DNA of 18,193 nucleotides from Oscillospiraceae bacterium (GTDB lineage Bacteria; Bacillota_A; Clostridia; Oscillospirales; WRJC01). A program made the translations under genes and the position numbers. The stretch spans positions 1-18,193 of the forward strand of contig WQXD01000047.1 of NCBI GenBank assembly GCA_009785015.1. Direction: 5' to 3'. The notes under the pieces are model-generated. The model worked only from the letters and a program-made list of their open reading frames with translations. It ran no database searches and had not been told where the DNA came from. This document shows positions 1 to 7,344 of the stretch, in pieces. Each line of letters starts with the position of its first letter. Positions within the stretch are counted from its first letter, which is position 1.

Positions 1-817
1 CGCGCAAATGATTTAAGCTGATGTCGCGCCCTATTTTTGTATTGTTGACAAAATCCACGCCCATTTTTTTTACGCATTCGATTTCTTTTCGCAGTATTTC
101 CTTCGGAAGGCGGTATTCGGGCACGCCGTAGAACAGCATCCCGCCCATTTCCGGCATCGCGTCGTATATGGTCGCTTTGTGGCCCTGTATTCTCAAAAAA
201 TACGCCGCCGCCAGCCCTCCGGGTCCTCCGCCGACAATGGCGGCGTGTTTATATGTGGGAGGGCCGGGCTCCGGATTATATTCGATGTTCAAATCGCCGG
301 CGAATTGTTTTAAGGCGCATATCGACACGCTTTCCTCGACCAATTCGCGGCGGCAGGCCTCTTCGCACGGATGCGGGCAAATCCTGCCGATCGAAGAGGG
401 AAAGGGGATTTTTTCTTTTATCAATTTTAGCGCTTCATCGTATTTTTCTTCCGCTATAAACTTCGCATATCCCTGGCAGTCGGTTTTGGCGGGGCAGGCT
501 AGGGTACACGGAGGAAGACAGTCGCCGAAATGATCGCCGAGCAGCAGCTCGAGCGCCGTCCGGCGGTTTTTTATGATGCGCTCCGTATTTGTCTTCACCC
601 GCATCCCGTTTGCCGCTATCGTGCAGCACGCCCTGAACAATTTGGGGCTGCCTTCGATTTCAACCGTGCAAAGCCCGCACGCCCCGTACATCTCCACCCG
701 TTCGTCGTGGCAGAGCGTAGGGATTTCGATGTTGTTTTTTTGCGCTATTTCCAAAATAGTCTGATTATCGGTTCCCGTAAATTCGCGCCCGTCGAGGCTT
801 ATTTTTATTTCGCTCAT
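1..817 (-). CDS. [2Fe-2S]/GltD-like FAD-dependent oxidoreductase, N-terminal part, runs off the left edge
   Basis: Translating the minus strand from the ATG at 815-817 gives 272 uninterrupted residues to the window edge, so the C-terminus is missing. Residues 1-80 form a plant-type [2Fe-2S] ferredoxin domain with ligand candidates C36, C47, C50 and C64 or C65. Residues 95-175 match the iron-sulfur linker of glutamate synthase small subunits, with C100, C104, C108, C114 and C147, C151, C155. From residue 192 a Rossmann FAD site begins (VGGGPGG, 195-201) of the GltD/NfnB class. The start overlaps the stop of the upstream NuoF-like gene by four bases (ATGA), so the two are probably translationally coupled and their products are partners. 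Expected role: a cytosolic flavoprotein taking electrons from the NuoEF-like dimer and reacting with NADP(H) and/or ferredoxin. What follows the FAD domain is unseen; a fused hydrogenase or molybdopterin domain cannot be excluded. Family assignment is firm, exact reaction is inferred. Confidence 0.85.
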   Translation of the reverse strand, partial: MSEIKISLDGREFTGTDNQTILEIAQKNNIEIPTLCHDERVEMYGACGLCTVEIEGSPKLFRACCTIAANGMRVKTNTERIIKNRRTALELLLGDHFGDCLPPCTLACPAKTDCQGYAKFIAEEKYDEALKLIKEKIPFPSSIGRICPHPCEEACRRELVEESVSICALKQFAGDLNIEYNPEPGPPTYKHAAIVGGGPGGLAAAYFLRIQGHKATIYDAMPEMGGMLFYGVPEYRLPKEILRKEIECVKKMGVDFVNNTKIGRDISLNHLR

Positions 818-2571
818 ACTCGCCCTCCTGATTGATTGACTTGGATCGCCCCGAATTTGCAAACATTTATGCATTTTTGGCACTTCACGCATTTTTCCTG
901 AATTATACTGTGCGGTTTTTTTACAGTTCCGGCAATCGCGCCGGTGGGGCATTTTTTCGCGCACACGGTGCAGCCCGCGCATTTATCCGGGTCGATTATA
1001 TAAACCGACAGCGCTTTGCATTGGCGCGCGGCGCATTTTTTTTGGATTATATGCTCCTTGTATTCTTCGCCGAAATACCGCAAAGTGGTCAAAACCGGAT
1101 TTGGCGCAGTTTGTCCGAGCGCGCATAGAGATCCTTCTTTTATCTGCGCGGCGAGCTCTCCCAGCCGCTCTATATCGTCTTCTTTGCCTTCTCCGCCGCA
1201 GATCCGCTCGAGTATTTCCAGCATCCTTTTGTTGCCTTGGCGGCAATGGGTGCATTTGCCGCAGCTCTCCTTGACTGTAAAATCCAAAAAAAACCGCGCC
1301 ATATCGACCATACAGGTATTTTCGTCCATTACGACCATACCCCCGGATCCCATCATGGCCCCGGCGCCGGCCAGCGTTTTGTAATCGATCTGCGTATCGG
1401 CGAGAAAAGCGGGGATGCATCCCCCGGACGGGCCGCCCATCTGGACCGCTTTGAATTTTTTGTTTTCTTTTATTCCCCCGCCCAGATTGTATATGACTTC
1501 GCCTATCGTCACTCCCATCGGCACTTCGACCAATCCGCCCCTCGCGATTTTTCCGGTCAGGGCGAACACTTTCGTGCCTTTGGAATTGGCGGTTCCCATT
1601 TTCGCGAAATTTGCGCCTGTGCTTCGAATGATCCACGGCACATTCGCGTAAGTTTCGACATTGTTTATATTGCTCGGCTTTTTCTGGTAACCCTTTTGGG
1701 CGGGAAAGGGAGGTTTCAGACGGGGCATTCCGCGTTCTCCCTCCAAAGAGGCGATAAGCGCCGTTTCCTCCCCGCACACAAAAGCTCCCGCTCCCGCCTT
1801 TATGCTTATATCAAAACAAAAGCCGCTCCCGAAAATATCATCGCCGAGCATACCCGCCCCGCGCGCCTGTTTCAGAGCTTTGTCCAAACGCGCCGTCGCG
1901 AGCGGATATTCGGCGCGGACATATACGATTCCTTCATCTGAGCCTATCGAATACGCCGCAATCAGCATACCTTCGATCACCGCGTGCGGGTCGCCTTCGA
2001 TGATGGCCCTGTCCATGAAAGCGCCGGGGTCCCCTTCGTCGGCGTTGCATATCACATATTTTTTTTCGCCTTCCGAATTTTTGGCCGCGTTCCATTTAAA
2101 CCACGTGGGAAATCCCGCTCCGCCCCGCCCGCAGAGCTCCGAAATCTTGATTTCGTCTATGACCTGCTCCGGCGAGAGCTTTGTCAAACATTTTTTTGCC
2201 GCCTCATAGCCTTGGTTCTCGATATATTCGGCGATATTTTCGGGGTCGATCACCCCGCAGTTCTTAAGGGCTATGCGGGTTTGCGCGTTTTGGATATCCG
2301 AGTCGTGTTTTGCAATCATGTGTTTGTCCGCTTCGTTTTTCTCGCCGCGGATATATTTCAAAATTTCCCCGGCGGCGGTCTTGTCAACTTTGACAAAGAC
2401 CTTCCCGCCCGCGTTTACAATCGGCTCGAGATAGCACATGCCGACGCAGCCCGTTATCGCGGTTTCGCAGCCTTCGGGCGCGTTTTGTTTCAGATAATCA
2501 AATATTTCGGCAGCTCCGGCGGCGATTCCGCAGCTGCCTTTTCCGACTCTTATCTTATACTCTTCCATCAC
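814..2571 (-). CDS. nuoF: NuoF/HydB-like NADH-binding FMN iron-sulfur subunit
   Basis: 585 residues in the architecture of the HydB subunit of bifurcating hydrogenases and related NADH-dependent enzymes. Residues 5-75 are a thioredoxin-like [2Fe-2S] domain (C14, C42, C46; C35 a possible fourth ligand). Residues 148-270 form the NADH/FMN domain, with GRGGAGFPT at 148-156 and the CNADEGDPGAF stretch at 175-185. A SLBB-like segment follows (~330-400). The 4Fe-4S site of NuoF is present (C437, C440, C443, C483 within CALGQTAPNP). The C-terminus carries two 4Fe-4S ferredoxin motifs (C531/C534/C537/C541 and C561/C564/C567/C571). The role is oxidation or reduction of NAD(H) at FMN with electron transfer through Fe-S clusters in a cytosolic complex. 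Its start overlaps the nuoE stop. The GTG at 2571 lies 10 nt after a GGAGG; the next codon is an ATG at 2568 that could also serve. Family certain; 'NADH-quinone oxidoreductase' would be a misleading name because no membrane subunits are present here. Confidence 0.95.
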   Translation of the reverse strand: MMEEYKIRVGKGSCGIAAGAAEIFDYLKQNAPEGCETAITGCVGMCYLEPIVNAGGKVFVKVDKTAAGEILKYIRGEKNEADKHMIAKHDSDIQNAQTRIALKNCGVIDPENIAEYIENQGYEAAKKCLTKLSPEQVIDEIKISELCGRGGAGFPTWFKWNAAKNSEGEKKYVICNADEGDPGAFMDRAIIEGDPHAVIEGMLIAAYSIGSDEGIVYVRAEYPLATARLDKALKQARGAGMLGDDIFGSGFCFDISIKAGAGAFVCGEETALIASLEGERGMPRLKPPFPAQKGYQKKPSNINNVETYANVPWIIRSTGANFAKMGTANSKGTKVFALTGKIARGGLVEVPMGVTIGEVIYNLGGGIKENKKFKAVQMGGPSGGCIPAFLADTQIDYKTLAGAGAMMGSGGMVVMDENTCMVDMARFFLDFTVKESCGKCTHCRQGNKRMLEILERICGGEGKEDDIERLGELAAQIKEGSLCALGQTAPNPVLTTLRYFGEEYKEHIIQKKCAARQCKALSVYIIDPDKCAGCTVCAKKCPTGAIAGTVKKPHSIIQEKCVKCQKCINVCKFGAIQVNQSGGRV

Positions 2572-3071
2572 AGCGCCAAAGCCTCCGTTTTTTCTATTTT
2601 TTCCAAAATTTTTACCGCGCTTTCCCCGGTCAGGTTGCCAAATGTCCGCTCCCCGATCATCATCGCCGGCGACAAGCTGCAGCAGCCGAGGCAGGCCACG
2701 TTGGTATATGAAAACAATCCGTTTTCGGATATTTCACCTTCTTCGGTTTTTAAATAATTTTTTACGGCGGTTTCGATATCGGCCGAACCGTTGACGTGGC
2801 AGGCTGTCCCCTGGCAGAGCAAAATCAGGTTTTTTCCCGCCGGTTTTGTTTTAAATTGCGTATAAAACGTGGTTACGCCCATTACTTTCGCCGGCTTTAT
2901 ATTCAGACGGCGGGATATGTGCATAAGCAGCCCGGCCGAAAGCCAGCCGTATATATCCTGCGCCTTCTGCAGTATTGCGATCAGGCTTCCGTTTTTTCCG
3001 GCGTATTCCTCAAAGACGGGGTCCATTTTAAAAAATTCTTCTGTTTTTTTTTGTTCGCACGGGCACGACAT
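2568..3071 (-). CDS. nuoE: NuoE/HydC-like thioredoxin-fold [2Fe-2S] subunit
   Basis: 167 residues, the usual NuoE/HydC length. After a helical N-terminal region (residues 20-60) comes the typical GVTTFYTQF segment (65-73) and the thioredoxin-fold [2Fe-2S] ligands C86 and C91 (CQGTAC) with C127 and C131 (CLGCC). Two further cysteines, C3 and C5, sit at the extreme N-terminus and are not part of the family core. The protein is the electron-relay partner of NuoF/HydB and is the first gene of the visible minus-strand redox operon; its TGA overlaps the start of the NuoF-like gene. The ATG at 3071 has only a weak purine-rich ribosome site. No convincing -35/-10 pair was found for it in the 62-bp divergent spacer with ddh, though a TATTAT at 3095-3100 on the minus strand overlaps the ddh -10. 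Confidence 0.95.
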   Translation of the reverse strand: MSCPCEQKKTEEFFKMDPVFEEYAGKNGSLIAILQKAQDIYGWLSAGLLMHISRRLNIKPAKVMGVTTFYTQFKTKPAGKNLILLCQGTACHVNGSADIETAVKNYLKTEEGEISENGLFSYTNVACLGCCSLSPAMMIGERTFGNLTGESAVKILEKIEKTEALAL

Positions 3072-3072
3072 A

Positions 3073-3101
3073 TTGACTTTTCTCGCTTTCTGTGATAATA
3101 T
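3073..3101 (+). promoter_or_regulatory. Sigma-A promoter of ddh
   Basis: TTGACT at 3073-3078, a 17-bp spacer and TAATAT at 3096-3101, preceded by TGA (extended -10). The predicted start near 3108 leaves a leader of about 25 nt with GGAGG at 3122-3126. Confidence 0.75.
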
Positions 3102-3133
3102 GAAAGTAAAATAAAAAGCATGGAGGCGTATTT

Positions 3134-4105
3134 ATGAAACTGAAAATCGGCATAGCGGGATACGGAAACATAGGAAAAGGGGTCGAAAAAGCGATTTCGA
3201 AATGCCCCGATATGGAACTGGCGGCGGTGTTTACGAGAAGGGACCCCGAAAAGCTGCGCGTCGAAACGCCGAAAATCCCGGTTTATGCCTTAGATGAGGC
3301 AAAAGAGCTGAAAGATGACATCGACGTGATGGTTCTCTGCGGGGGATCGGCAAAGGATCTGCCGGAGCAGGCGCCGAAACTCGCCGCGCTGTTCAACATT
3401 GTGGACACTTTTGACACCCATTCCAAAATCCCCGAATATTTTGCCGCAGTAGACAAAGCGGCAGCCGACAAAACGGCCGTAATTTCGGCGGGCTGGGATC
3501 CGGGGCTTTTTTCGATGATCCGCATGATGAGCCAGGCTGTACTCCCCGAAGGGGAAAATTATACATTTTGGGGCAGGGGAGTCTCCCAGGGGCATTCCGA
3601 CGCGATACGCAAAGTCGAAGGGGTCAAAAACGCCGTGCAATACACGGTTCCAATCGAAGAAGCGGTGGACAAAGTGAGAAGCGGGGCGAACCCCAGGCTT
3701 TCCGCCAGGCAGAAGATGAAAAGGGAATGCTGCGTGGTTGCCGCAGAAGACGCCGATCTGAAAAAAATAGAGGAAAAGATAATAACCATGCCAGATTATT
3801 TCGCCGATTATGATACGACGGTGACTTTTATAACCGAAGAGGAACTTTTAAAAAACCACTCGAAAATGCCGCACGGCGGATTTGTGCTGTACAGCGGCTC
3901 AACGGGCGAAAACCGGCATGTCATGGAATTTTCCTTAAAACTCGGGAGCAATCCCGAATTCACCGCCTGCGTGGTTCTGGCATACGCGAGAGCGGCGGCG
4001 CGTATGGCCAAAGAGAAAAATTTCGGGGCCAAAACGGTATTCGACGTGCCGCTCTCATACCTTTCGCCCAAGGACAGGGGGACTCTGATCAAGGAGCTTT
4101 TGTAG
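3134..4105 (+). CDS. ddh: meso-diaminopimelate D-dehydrogenase
   Basis: 323 residues, close to the 320 of the Corynebacterium enzyme. The family catalyses the NADPH-dependent reductive amination of tetrahydrodipicolinate to meso-diaminopimelate, a one-step route to lysine and to the peptidoglycan cross-linking amino acid. Visible hallmarks are the N-terminal NADP-binding loop GYGNIGKG (9-16), CGGSAKD near residue 70, the FDTH segment after it, SAGWDPGLFS, WGRGVSQGHSDA in the substrate domain, MPHGGFVLYSG, and a C-terminal GSNPEFTACVVLAYARAA stretch. GGAGG lies 7 nt before the ATG and a good sigma-A promoter is just upstream. It is monocistronic: the next gene converges on it after 8 bp. No factor-independent terminator was seen between the two converging genes. 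Confidence 0.95.
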   Translation: MKLKIGIAGYGNIGKGVEKAISKCPDMELAAVFTRRDPEKLRVETPKIPVYALDEAKELKDDIDVMVLCGGSAKDLPEQAPKLAALFNIVDTFDTHSKIPEYFAAVDKAAADKTAVISAGWDPGLFSMIRMMSQAVLPEGENYTFWGRGVSQGHSDAIRKVEGVKNAVQYTVPIEEAVDKVRSGANPRLSARQKMKRECCVVAAEDADLKKIEEKIITMPDYFADYDTTVTFITEEELLKNHSKMPHGGFVLYSGSTGENRHVMEFSLKLGSNPEFTACVVLAYARAAARMAKEKNFGAKTVFDVPLSYLSPKDRGTLIKELL

Positions 4106-4113
4106 GGTGGATT

Positions 4114-5151
4114 TTAAAAGAACACTTCTTTGCCCGTTTTCGCGGATTCATAAACCGCGTTTATAATTCCGACGCTCTTTACCGCGTCCGAAGGCACGAC
4201 GAGCGGCGGACGGTCTTCGATTACGGCGGATATCATGTCCTCGACCTGGAACGCGTGCCCCACGATGAGCGCGGGATCCAAAGCCGCCGCCGCGCCGTTT
4301 CCGGCCCCGTAGGCCTCGAGCATTTCGCTTTCCTCAAAGGCGTCGCCTCCGATTATTTTCCAGAGCTTCAAAGCGTCCCCGTCGACTTCTACCGAGCCCT
4401 TTTCGCCGTACAGCTGTATATCGGTGCATACTCCCGGATAACAGCAGGTCGACGAAACAAACGTCGCGACGGCGCCGCTTTTGAATTTGACCAAGGAAGC
4501 GGTCAGATCTTCCGTTTCTATTTTGTGGTTGTATATGCCCGCGATGGAAATGAGGCTCTGCACATCCCCCATGAGCCACTGCATCAAATCGACCGTGTGG
4601 ACCGCCTGGTTCATAAGCGAACCCCCGCCGTCCATCGCCCAGGTGCCCCTCCAGCCGCCGCTGTCGTAATAGTTCTGGTCCCGATACCATTTCACCGCGA
4701 ACGAGCCCAGTATGAGCTTGCCGAGTTTGCCGCTGTCTACGGCTTCTTTTACGGGTTTCATGACCGCGTTGAACCTGTTTTGATGGATGACGCCGGCTTT
4801 TAATCGCGTTTTCTGCCTCGCCTGCTCTATTTTCATGGCTTTTTCCACGGTTATGTCGATCGGTTTCTCGACGAGAACATTTTTGCCGTTCTCCAAAGCC
4901 AACACCGCGAGCTCCGCGTGGAGCCCGCTGGGAACGGCTATCGACACTATGTCTATATCCGGATTTTTGAGCATTTCCTCAAATGAGTTGTATGTCAGCA
5001 CCCCGTCGTACGCTTTTTTCGCCGATTCGAGTCTGTCACCGAGCAAATCGCAGACCGCGACAAGATCGGCGTTTTTTGATTTGTACGCCGCGTCGCAGTG
5101 GCTGCGCCCAACCCCGAGCCCGACCACGGCATAGCCTATTTTTTTTGACAT
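4114..5151 (-). CDS. Gfo/Idh/MocA family NAD(P)-dependent oxidoreductase
   Basis: 345 residues from the ATG at 5151, chosen because AAAGGAG lies 9 nt upstream; the reading frame stays open further upstream but only as an out-of-frame read through the thrS 3' end. N-terminal Rossmann domain with GLGVGRSH (11-18), the family's EKP (95-97) with the catalytic-site lysine, and the substrate-domain segment GGGSLMNQAVHTVDLMQW with H185 and D188. These enzymes oxidise or reduce hydroxyl groups of sugars, inositols or sugar nucleotides, or aldose/ketose derivatives. The substrate cannot be named from the sequence. It starts 17 nt after the thrS stop, so it is probably co-transcribed with thrS; no other sugar gene is nearby to suggest a pathway. 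Confidence 0.9.
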   Translation of the reverse strand: MSKKIGYAVVGLGVGRSHCDAAYKSKNADLVAVCDLLGDRLESAKKAYDGVLTYNSFEEMLKNPDIDIVSIAVPSGLHAELAVLALENGKNVLVEKPIDITVEKAMKIEQARQKTRLKAGVIHQNRFNAVMKPVKEAVDSGKLGKLILGSFAVKWYRDQNYYDSGGWRGTWAMDGGGSLMNQAVHTVDLMQWLMGDVQSLISIAGIYNHKIETEDLTASLVKFKSGAVATFVSSTCCYPGVCTDIQLYGEKGSVEVDGDALKLWKIIGGDAFEESEMLEAYGAGNGAAAALDPALIVGHAFQVEDMISAVIEDRPPLVVPSDAVKSVGIINAVYESAKTGKEVFF

Positions 5152-5168
5152 TTTTTTGCACTCCTTTT

Positions 5169-6935
5169 TTATTTTAATTTTTTGTTTATTTCTTCCTGAA
5201 TTTTTTCTATGAAATCCCCGGCGGAAAACGCCCCGAGTTCGCCGCTTTTGCGCGAGCGCACCGAAACCGTGCCGGCTTCGACTTCCTTGTCGCCGAGAAT
5301 GAGCATATACGGCACTTTTTCGGTTTGCGCTTCCCTTATCTTGTACCCGATTTTCTCGTTTCTGTCGTCGAGCTCGGCGCGGAGGCCACAGGACTGCATC
5401 TTTTCGCGCAGGGCAAGGGCGTAATCGTGCTGGTTTGAGTTGATGGGCAGGATTTTGACCTGCGTCGGCGCGAGCCATACGGGAAGCGCCCCGGCGTATT
5501 TTTCGAGCAGCAGCGCGAGCGTCCTCTCATAACAGCCGATTGAGCTTCTGTGGATCACATACGGATTTTTTTTCGAGCCGTCGAAATCCACATATTCCAT
5601 GCCGAACCGCGACGCGAGCTGAAAATCTATCTGCAGCGTGATCAGCGTGTCCTCTTTTCCGTGGACATTTTTGATCTGTATGTCCAATTTCGGCCCGTAA
5701 AACGCGGCTTCGCCGTCGGCTTCGAAATAGTCTATTTTCAAGTCGTCCAATATGACCCGCATTTTGTTTTGCACTTTTTCCCATTCTTCGGCGGAACCGA
5801 TATACTTTTCTTTGTTTCGTTCATCCCATTTTGAAAACCTGTAGTTCACTTCCCCGTCGAGCCCGAGCGTGGAAAGCATGAATTTCGCAAGGTCCAAGCA
5901 GCCCGAAAATTCCTGTTCGAGCTGGTCGGCGCGGCAGGCGATATGCCCTTCGGACAAAGTGAACTGCCGCATCCTGATGAGCCCGTGCATTTCCCCCGAC
6001 GCCTCGTTTCTAAACAGATAGGCCGTTTCGTTGAATCTCATGGGCAGATCCCTGTAGCTGCGCGTTTTCGACAGATAGACCTGAAACTGGAACGGGCAGG
6101 TCATGGGGCGCAGGGCCAGCACTTCTTCGTCTTTTTCGTCGCCGAGAATAAACATGCCCTCCCTGTAGTGATTCCAGTGTCCGGAGATCCTGTACAGATC
6201 GTTTTTGGCCATAAAAGGCGTTTTCGTCAAAACATAGCCTCTTTTTTCCTCTTCGTCCTCGACAAATCTCTGGAGCAGCTGCAAAACTTTCGCGCCCTTG
6301 GGCATCATTATCGGCAGCCCCTGGCCGATATAGTCGACTGTGGTGAAATATTCGAACTCCCTGCCGAGCTTGTTGTGGTCGCGTTTTTTCGCTTCTTCCA
6401 ATTCGGCCAAATATTTTTCGAGCGAAGCTTTGTCGGGGTAGGAGACGCCGTAAATCCTGGTCAGCATCTTGTTTTTTTCGCTGCCCCTCCAGTAGGCGCC
6501 CGTCGCGCTGGTGAGCTTGAAAGCGCCCACCGCGCTCACGCAGTCAAGGTGCGGCCCCGCGCACAAATCGACAAAACCGCCCTGTTCATAAAACGAAATC
6601 TCTTCGCCTTCGGCGAGATCCCCGATCAGCTCGACTTTATACGGCTCGTTTTTGTCCCGCATGAATTGCAGCGCTTCGTCCTTGGGCAGGACAAATTTGC
6701 GAAGTTTGAGGTTTTCCTTGACTATTTTTGCCATTTCCTTTTCGATCGTCTCCAAGTTCTCGGGCGAAAACGGCTTTTCGACGTCGAAATCGTAATAGAA
6801 CCCGTTGTCGATTGGGGGGCCTATCGCCAATTTTACTTCGGGGTACAGTCTTTTTACCGCCTGCGCGAGAATATGCGACGAGGTGTGCCAGAAGACCTTT
6901 TTGGCTTCGGGCGAATCAAAATCGATTTTGCTCAT
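5169..6935 (-). CDS. thrS: Threonyl-tRNA synthetase lacking the TGS domain
   Basis: 588 residues from the ATG at 6935. Charges tRNA-Thr with threonine. The protein begins directly at the N2 editing domain: HTSSH (H17, H21) and CAGPH (C125, H129) are the four editing-site residues, spaced as in E. coli (H73/H77/C182/H186), so about 56 residues corresponding to the N-terminal TGS domain are absent. Class II core: MRFNE/LFRNE motif 2 (R309), zinc ligands C280 (MTCPFQF), H331 and H462, and motif 3 IGCYER. The anticodon-binding domain fills residues ~485-588. An upstream in-frame ATG at 7004 lies inside the -35 box of a clear promoter, so it cannot be the start; GGGAG is 12 nt before the chosen ATG. 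No T-box leader fits in the ~34-nt leader. The Gfo/Idh/MocA gene follows in the same transcript. Confidence 0.95.
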   Translation of the reverse strand: MSKIDFDSPEAKKVFWHTSSHILAQAVKRLYPEVKLAIGPPIDNGFYYDFDVEKPFSPENLETIEKEMAKIVKENLKLRKFVLPKDEALQFMRDKNEPYKVELIGDLAEGEEISFYEQGGFVDLCAGPHLDCVSAVGAFKLTSATGAYWRGSEKNKMLTRIYGVSYPDKASLEKYLAELEEAKKRDHNKLGREFEYFTTVDYIGQGLPIMMPKGAKVLQLLQRFVEDEEEKRGYVLTKTPFMAKNDLYRISGHWNHYREGMFILGDEKDEEVLALRPMTCPFQFQVYLSKTRSYRDLPMRFNETAYLFRNEASGEMHGLIRMRQFTLSEGHIACRADQLEQEFSGCLDLAKFMLSTLGLDGEVNYRFSKWDERNKEKYIGSAEEWEKVQNKMRVILDDLKIDYFEADGEAAFYGPKLDIQIKNVHGKEDTLITLQIDFQLASRFGMEYVDFDGSKKNPYVIHRSSIGCYERTLALLLEKYAGALPVWLAPTQVKILPINSNQHDYALALREKMQSCGLRAELDDRNEKIGYKIREAQTEKVPYMLILGDKEVEAGTVSVRSRKSGELGAFSAGDFIEKIQEEINKKLK

Positions 6936-6975
6936 AAATACACAACACTCCCAAAAATCTTGTTTTTGCTCTATT

Positions 6976-7004
6976 ATTTTATCATTATTTTTGCCGTTTG
7001 TCAA
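6976..7004 (-). promoter_or_regulatory. Sigma-A promoter of thrS and the following oxidoreductase
   Basis: On the minus strand: TTGACA (7004-6999), 17-bp spacer, TAAAAT (6981-6976), with TGA immediately before the -10. It places the transcript start near 6969 and the leader at about 34 nt, which fixes the thrS start at 6935. Confidence 0.8.
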
Positions 7005-7052
7005 CCGTTTGACAAAAAAGCAAAAAAAATTTAAATATTCACGGCAAATGTC

Positions 7053-7081
7053 TTGATTATTTTGTTAAAATCTGATATAAT
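7053..7081 (+). promoter_or_regulatory. Sigma-A promoter of the 39-residue membrane peptide gene
   Basis: TTGATT at 7053-7058, 17-bp spacer and a perfect TATAAT at 7076-7081 preceded by TGA (extended -10). Predicted transcript start near 7088, about 45 nt before the ATG at 7133. Divergent from the thrS promoter. Confidence 0.75.
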
Positions 7082-7132
7082 AGGCATACGGCAGAAAAAA
7101 TTGTCAAATTTTGAAGGGATTTGGAATATTTT

Positions 7133-7252
7133 ATGGATACGATGCTGTCTTCCGCCGGCACGGGTGACAACACTATAGTTTTGTTTGTTATTTTGGGGGT
7201 TATAGCCGTCGCCTTGCTCATTTTTTATTTTATAAAGAAAAGGAAAAATTGA
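7133..7252 (+). CDS. 39-residue single-pass membrane peptide resembling a cell-wall sorting signal
   Basis: ATG at 7133 to TGA at 7250-7252, 39 codons. Residues 5-14 are SSAGTGDNT-like, residues 15-34 form one strongly hydrophobic helix (IVLFVILGVIAVALLIFYFI), and the tail is KKRKN. That order (TGD, hydrophobic helix, short basic tail) is the layout of the C-terminal sorting signal of sortase-anchored proteins, but here it stands alone and the LP of LPxTG is replaced by SA. It has its own sigma-A promoter with a perfect -10 directly upstream. Ribosome binding is weak: GAAGGGA 13 nt before the start or GGA at 7 nt. Expected topology is N-out with a cytoplasmic basic tail. Function unknown. It could be a small membrane protein or a remnant of a surface-protein gene; promoter and clean reading frame favour a real small protein. 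Confidence 0.6.
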   Translation: MDTMLSSAGTGDNTIVLFVILGVIAVALLIFYFIKKRKN

Positions 7253-7270
7253 TTTTTATAATATTTTCCC

Positions 7271-7300
7271 TTGACATACCGTATAATAATGTGGTAGAAT
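7271..7300 (+). promoter_or_regulatory. Sigma-A promoter of the str operon
   Basis: Consensus TTGACA at 7271-7276, 18-bp spacer and TAGAAT at 7295-7300 preceded by TGG (extended -10). The predicted start near 7307 excludes the in-frame ATG at 7306 and makes the ATG at 7345 the start of the first gene. Confidence 0.8.
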
Positions 7301-7344
7301 AGACGATGTTACGCTCAATCATATTTTGGGGATATTTGATTTTT

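Noticed and set aside
4106..4140. Terminator between ddh and the converging oxidoreductase
   Set aside because: Only a 6-bp A/T hairpin (AAAGAA/TTCTTT) within coding sequence was found; too weak to call.
5152..5478. In-frame N-terminal extension of the Gfo/Idh/MocA protein
   Set aside because: It is an out-of-frame read of the thrS 3' end with Arg/Ala-rich low-complexity protein; the ATG at 5151 has a clear AAAGGAG and starts the Rossmann fold at the right place.
6936..7004. Longer thrS start at 7004
   Set aside because: The extra residues are encoded across the -35 and -10 of a consensus promoter, so they would not be on the transcript.
5943..7034. 363-codon frame antisense to thrS
   Set aside because: Mirror frame of a strongly conserved gene; no ribosome site or family motif; spans the thrS promoter region on the wrong strand.
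7306..7344. Start of the L7Ae-like gene at 7306
   Set aside because: It coincides with the predicted transcript start and adds 13 residues not found in the family; the ATG at 7345 gives the expected length.
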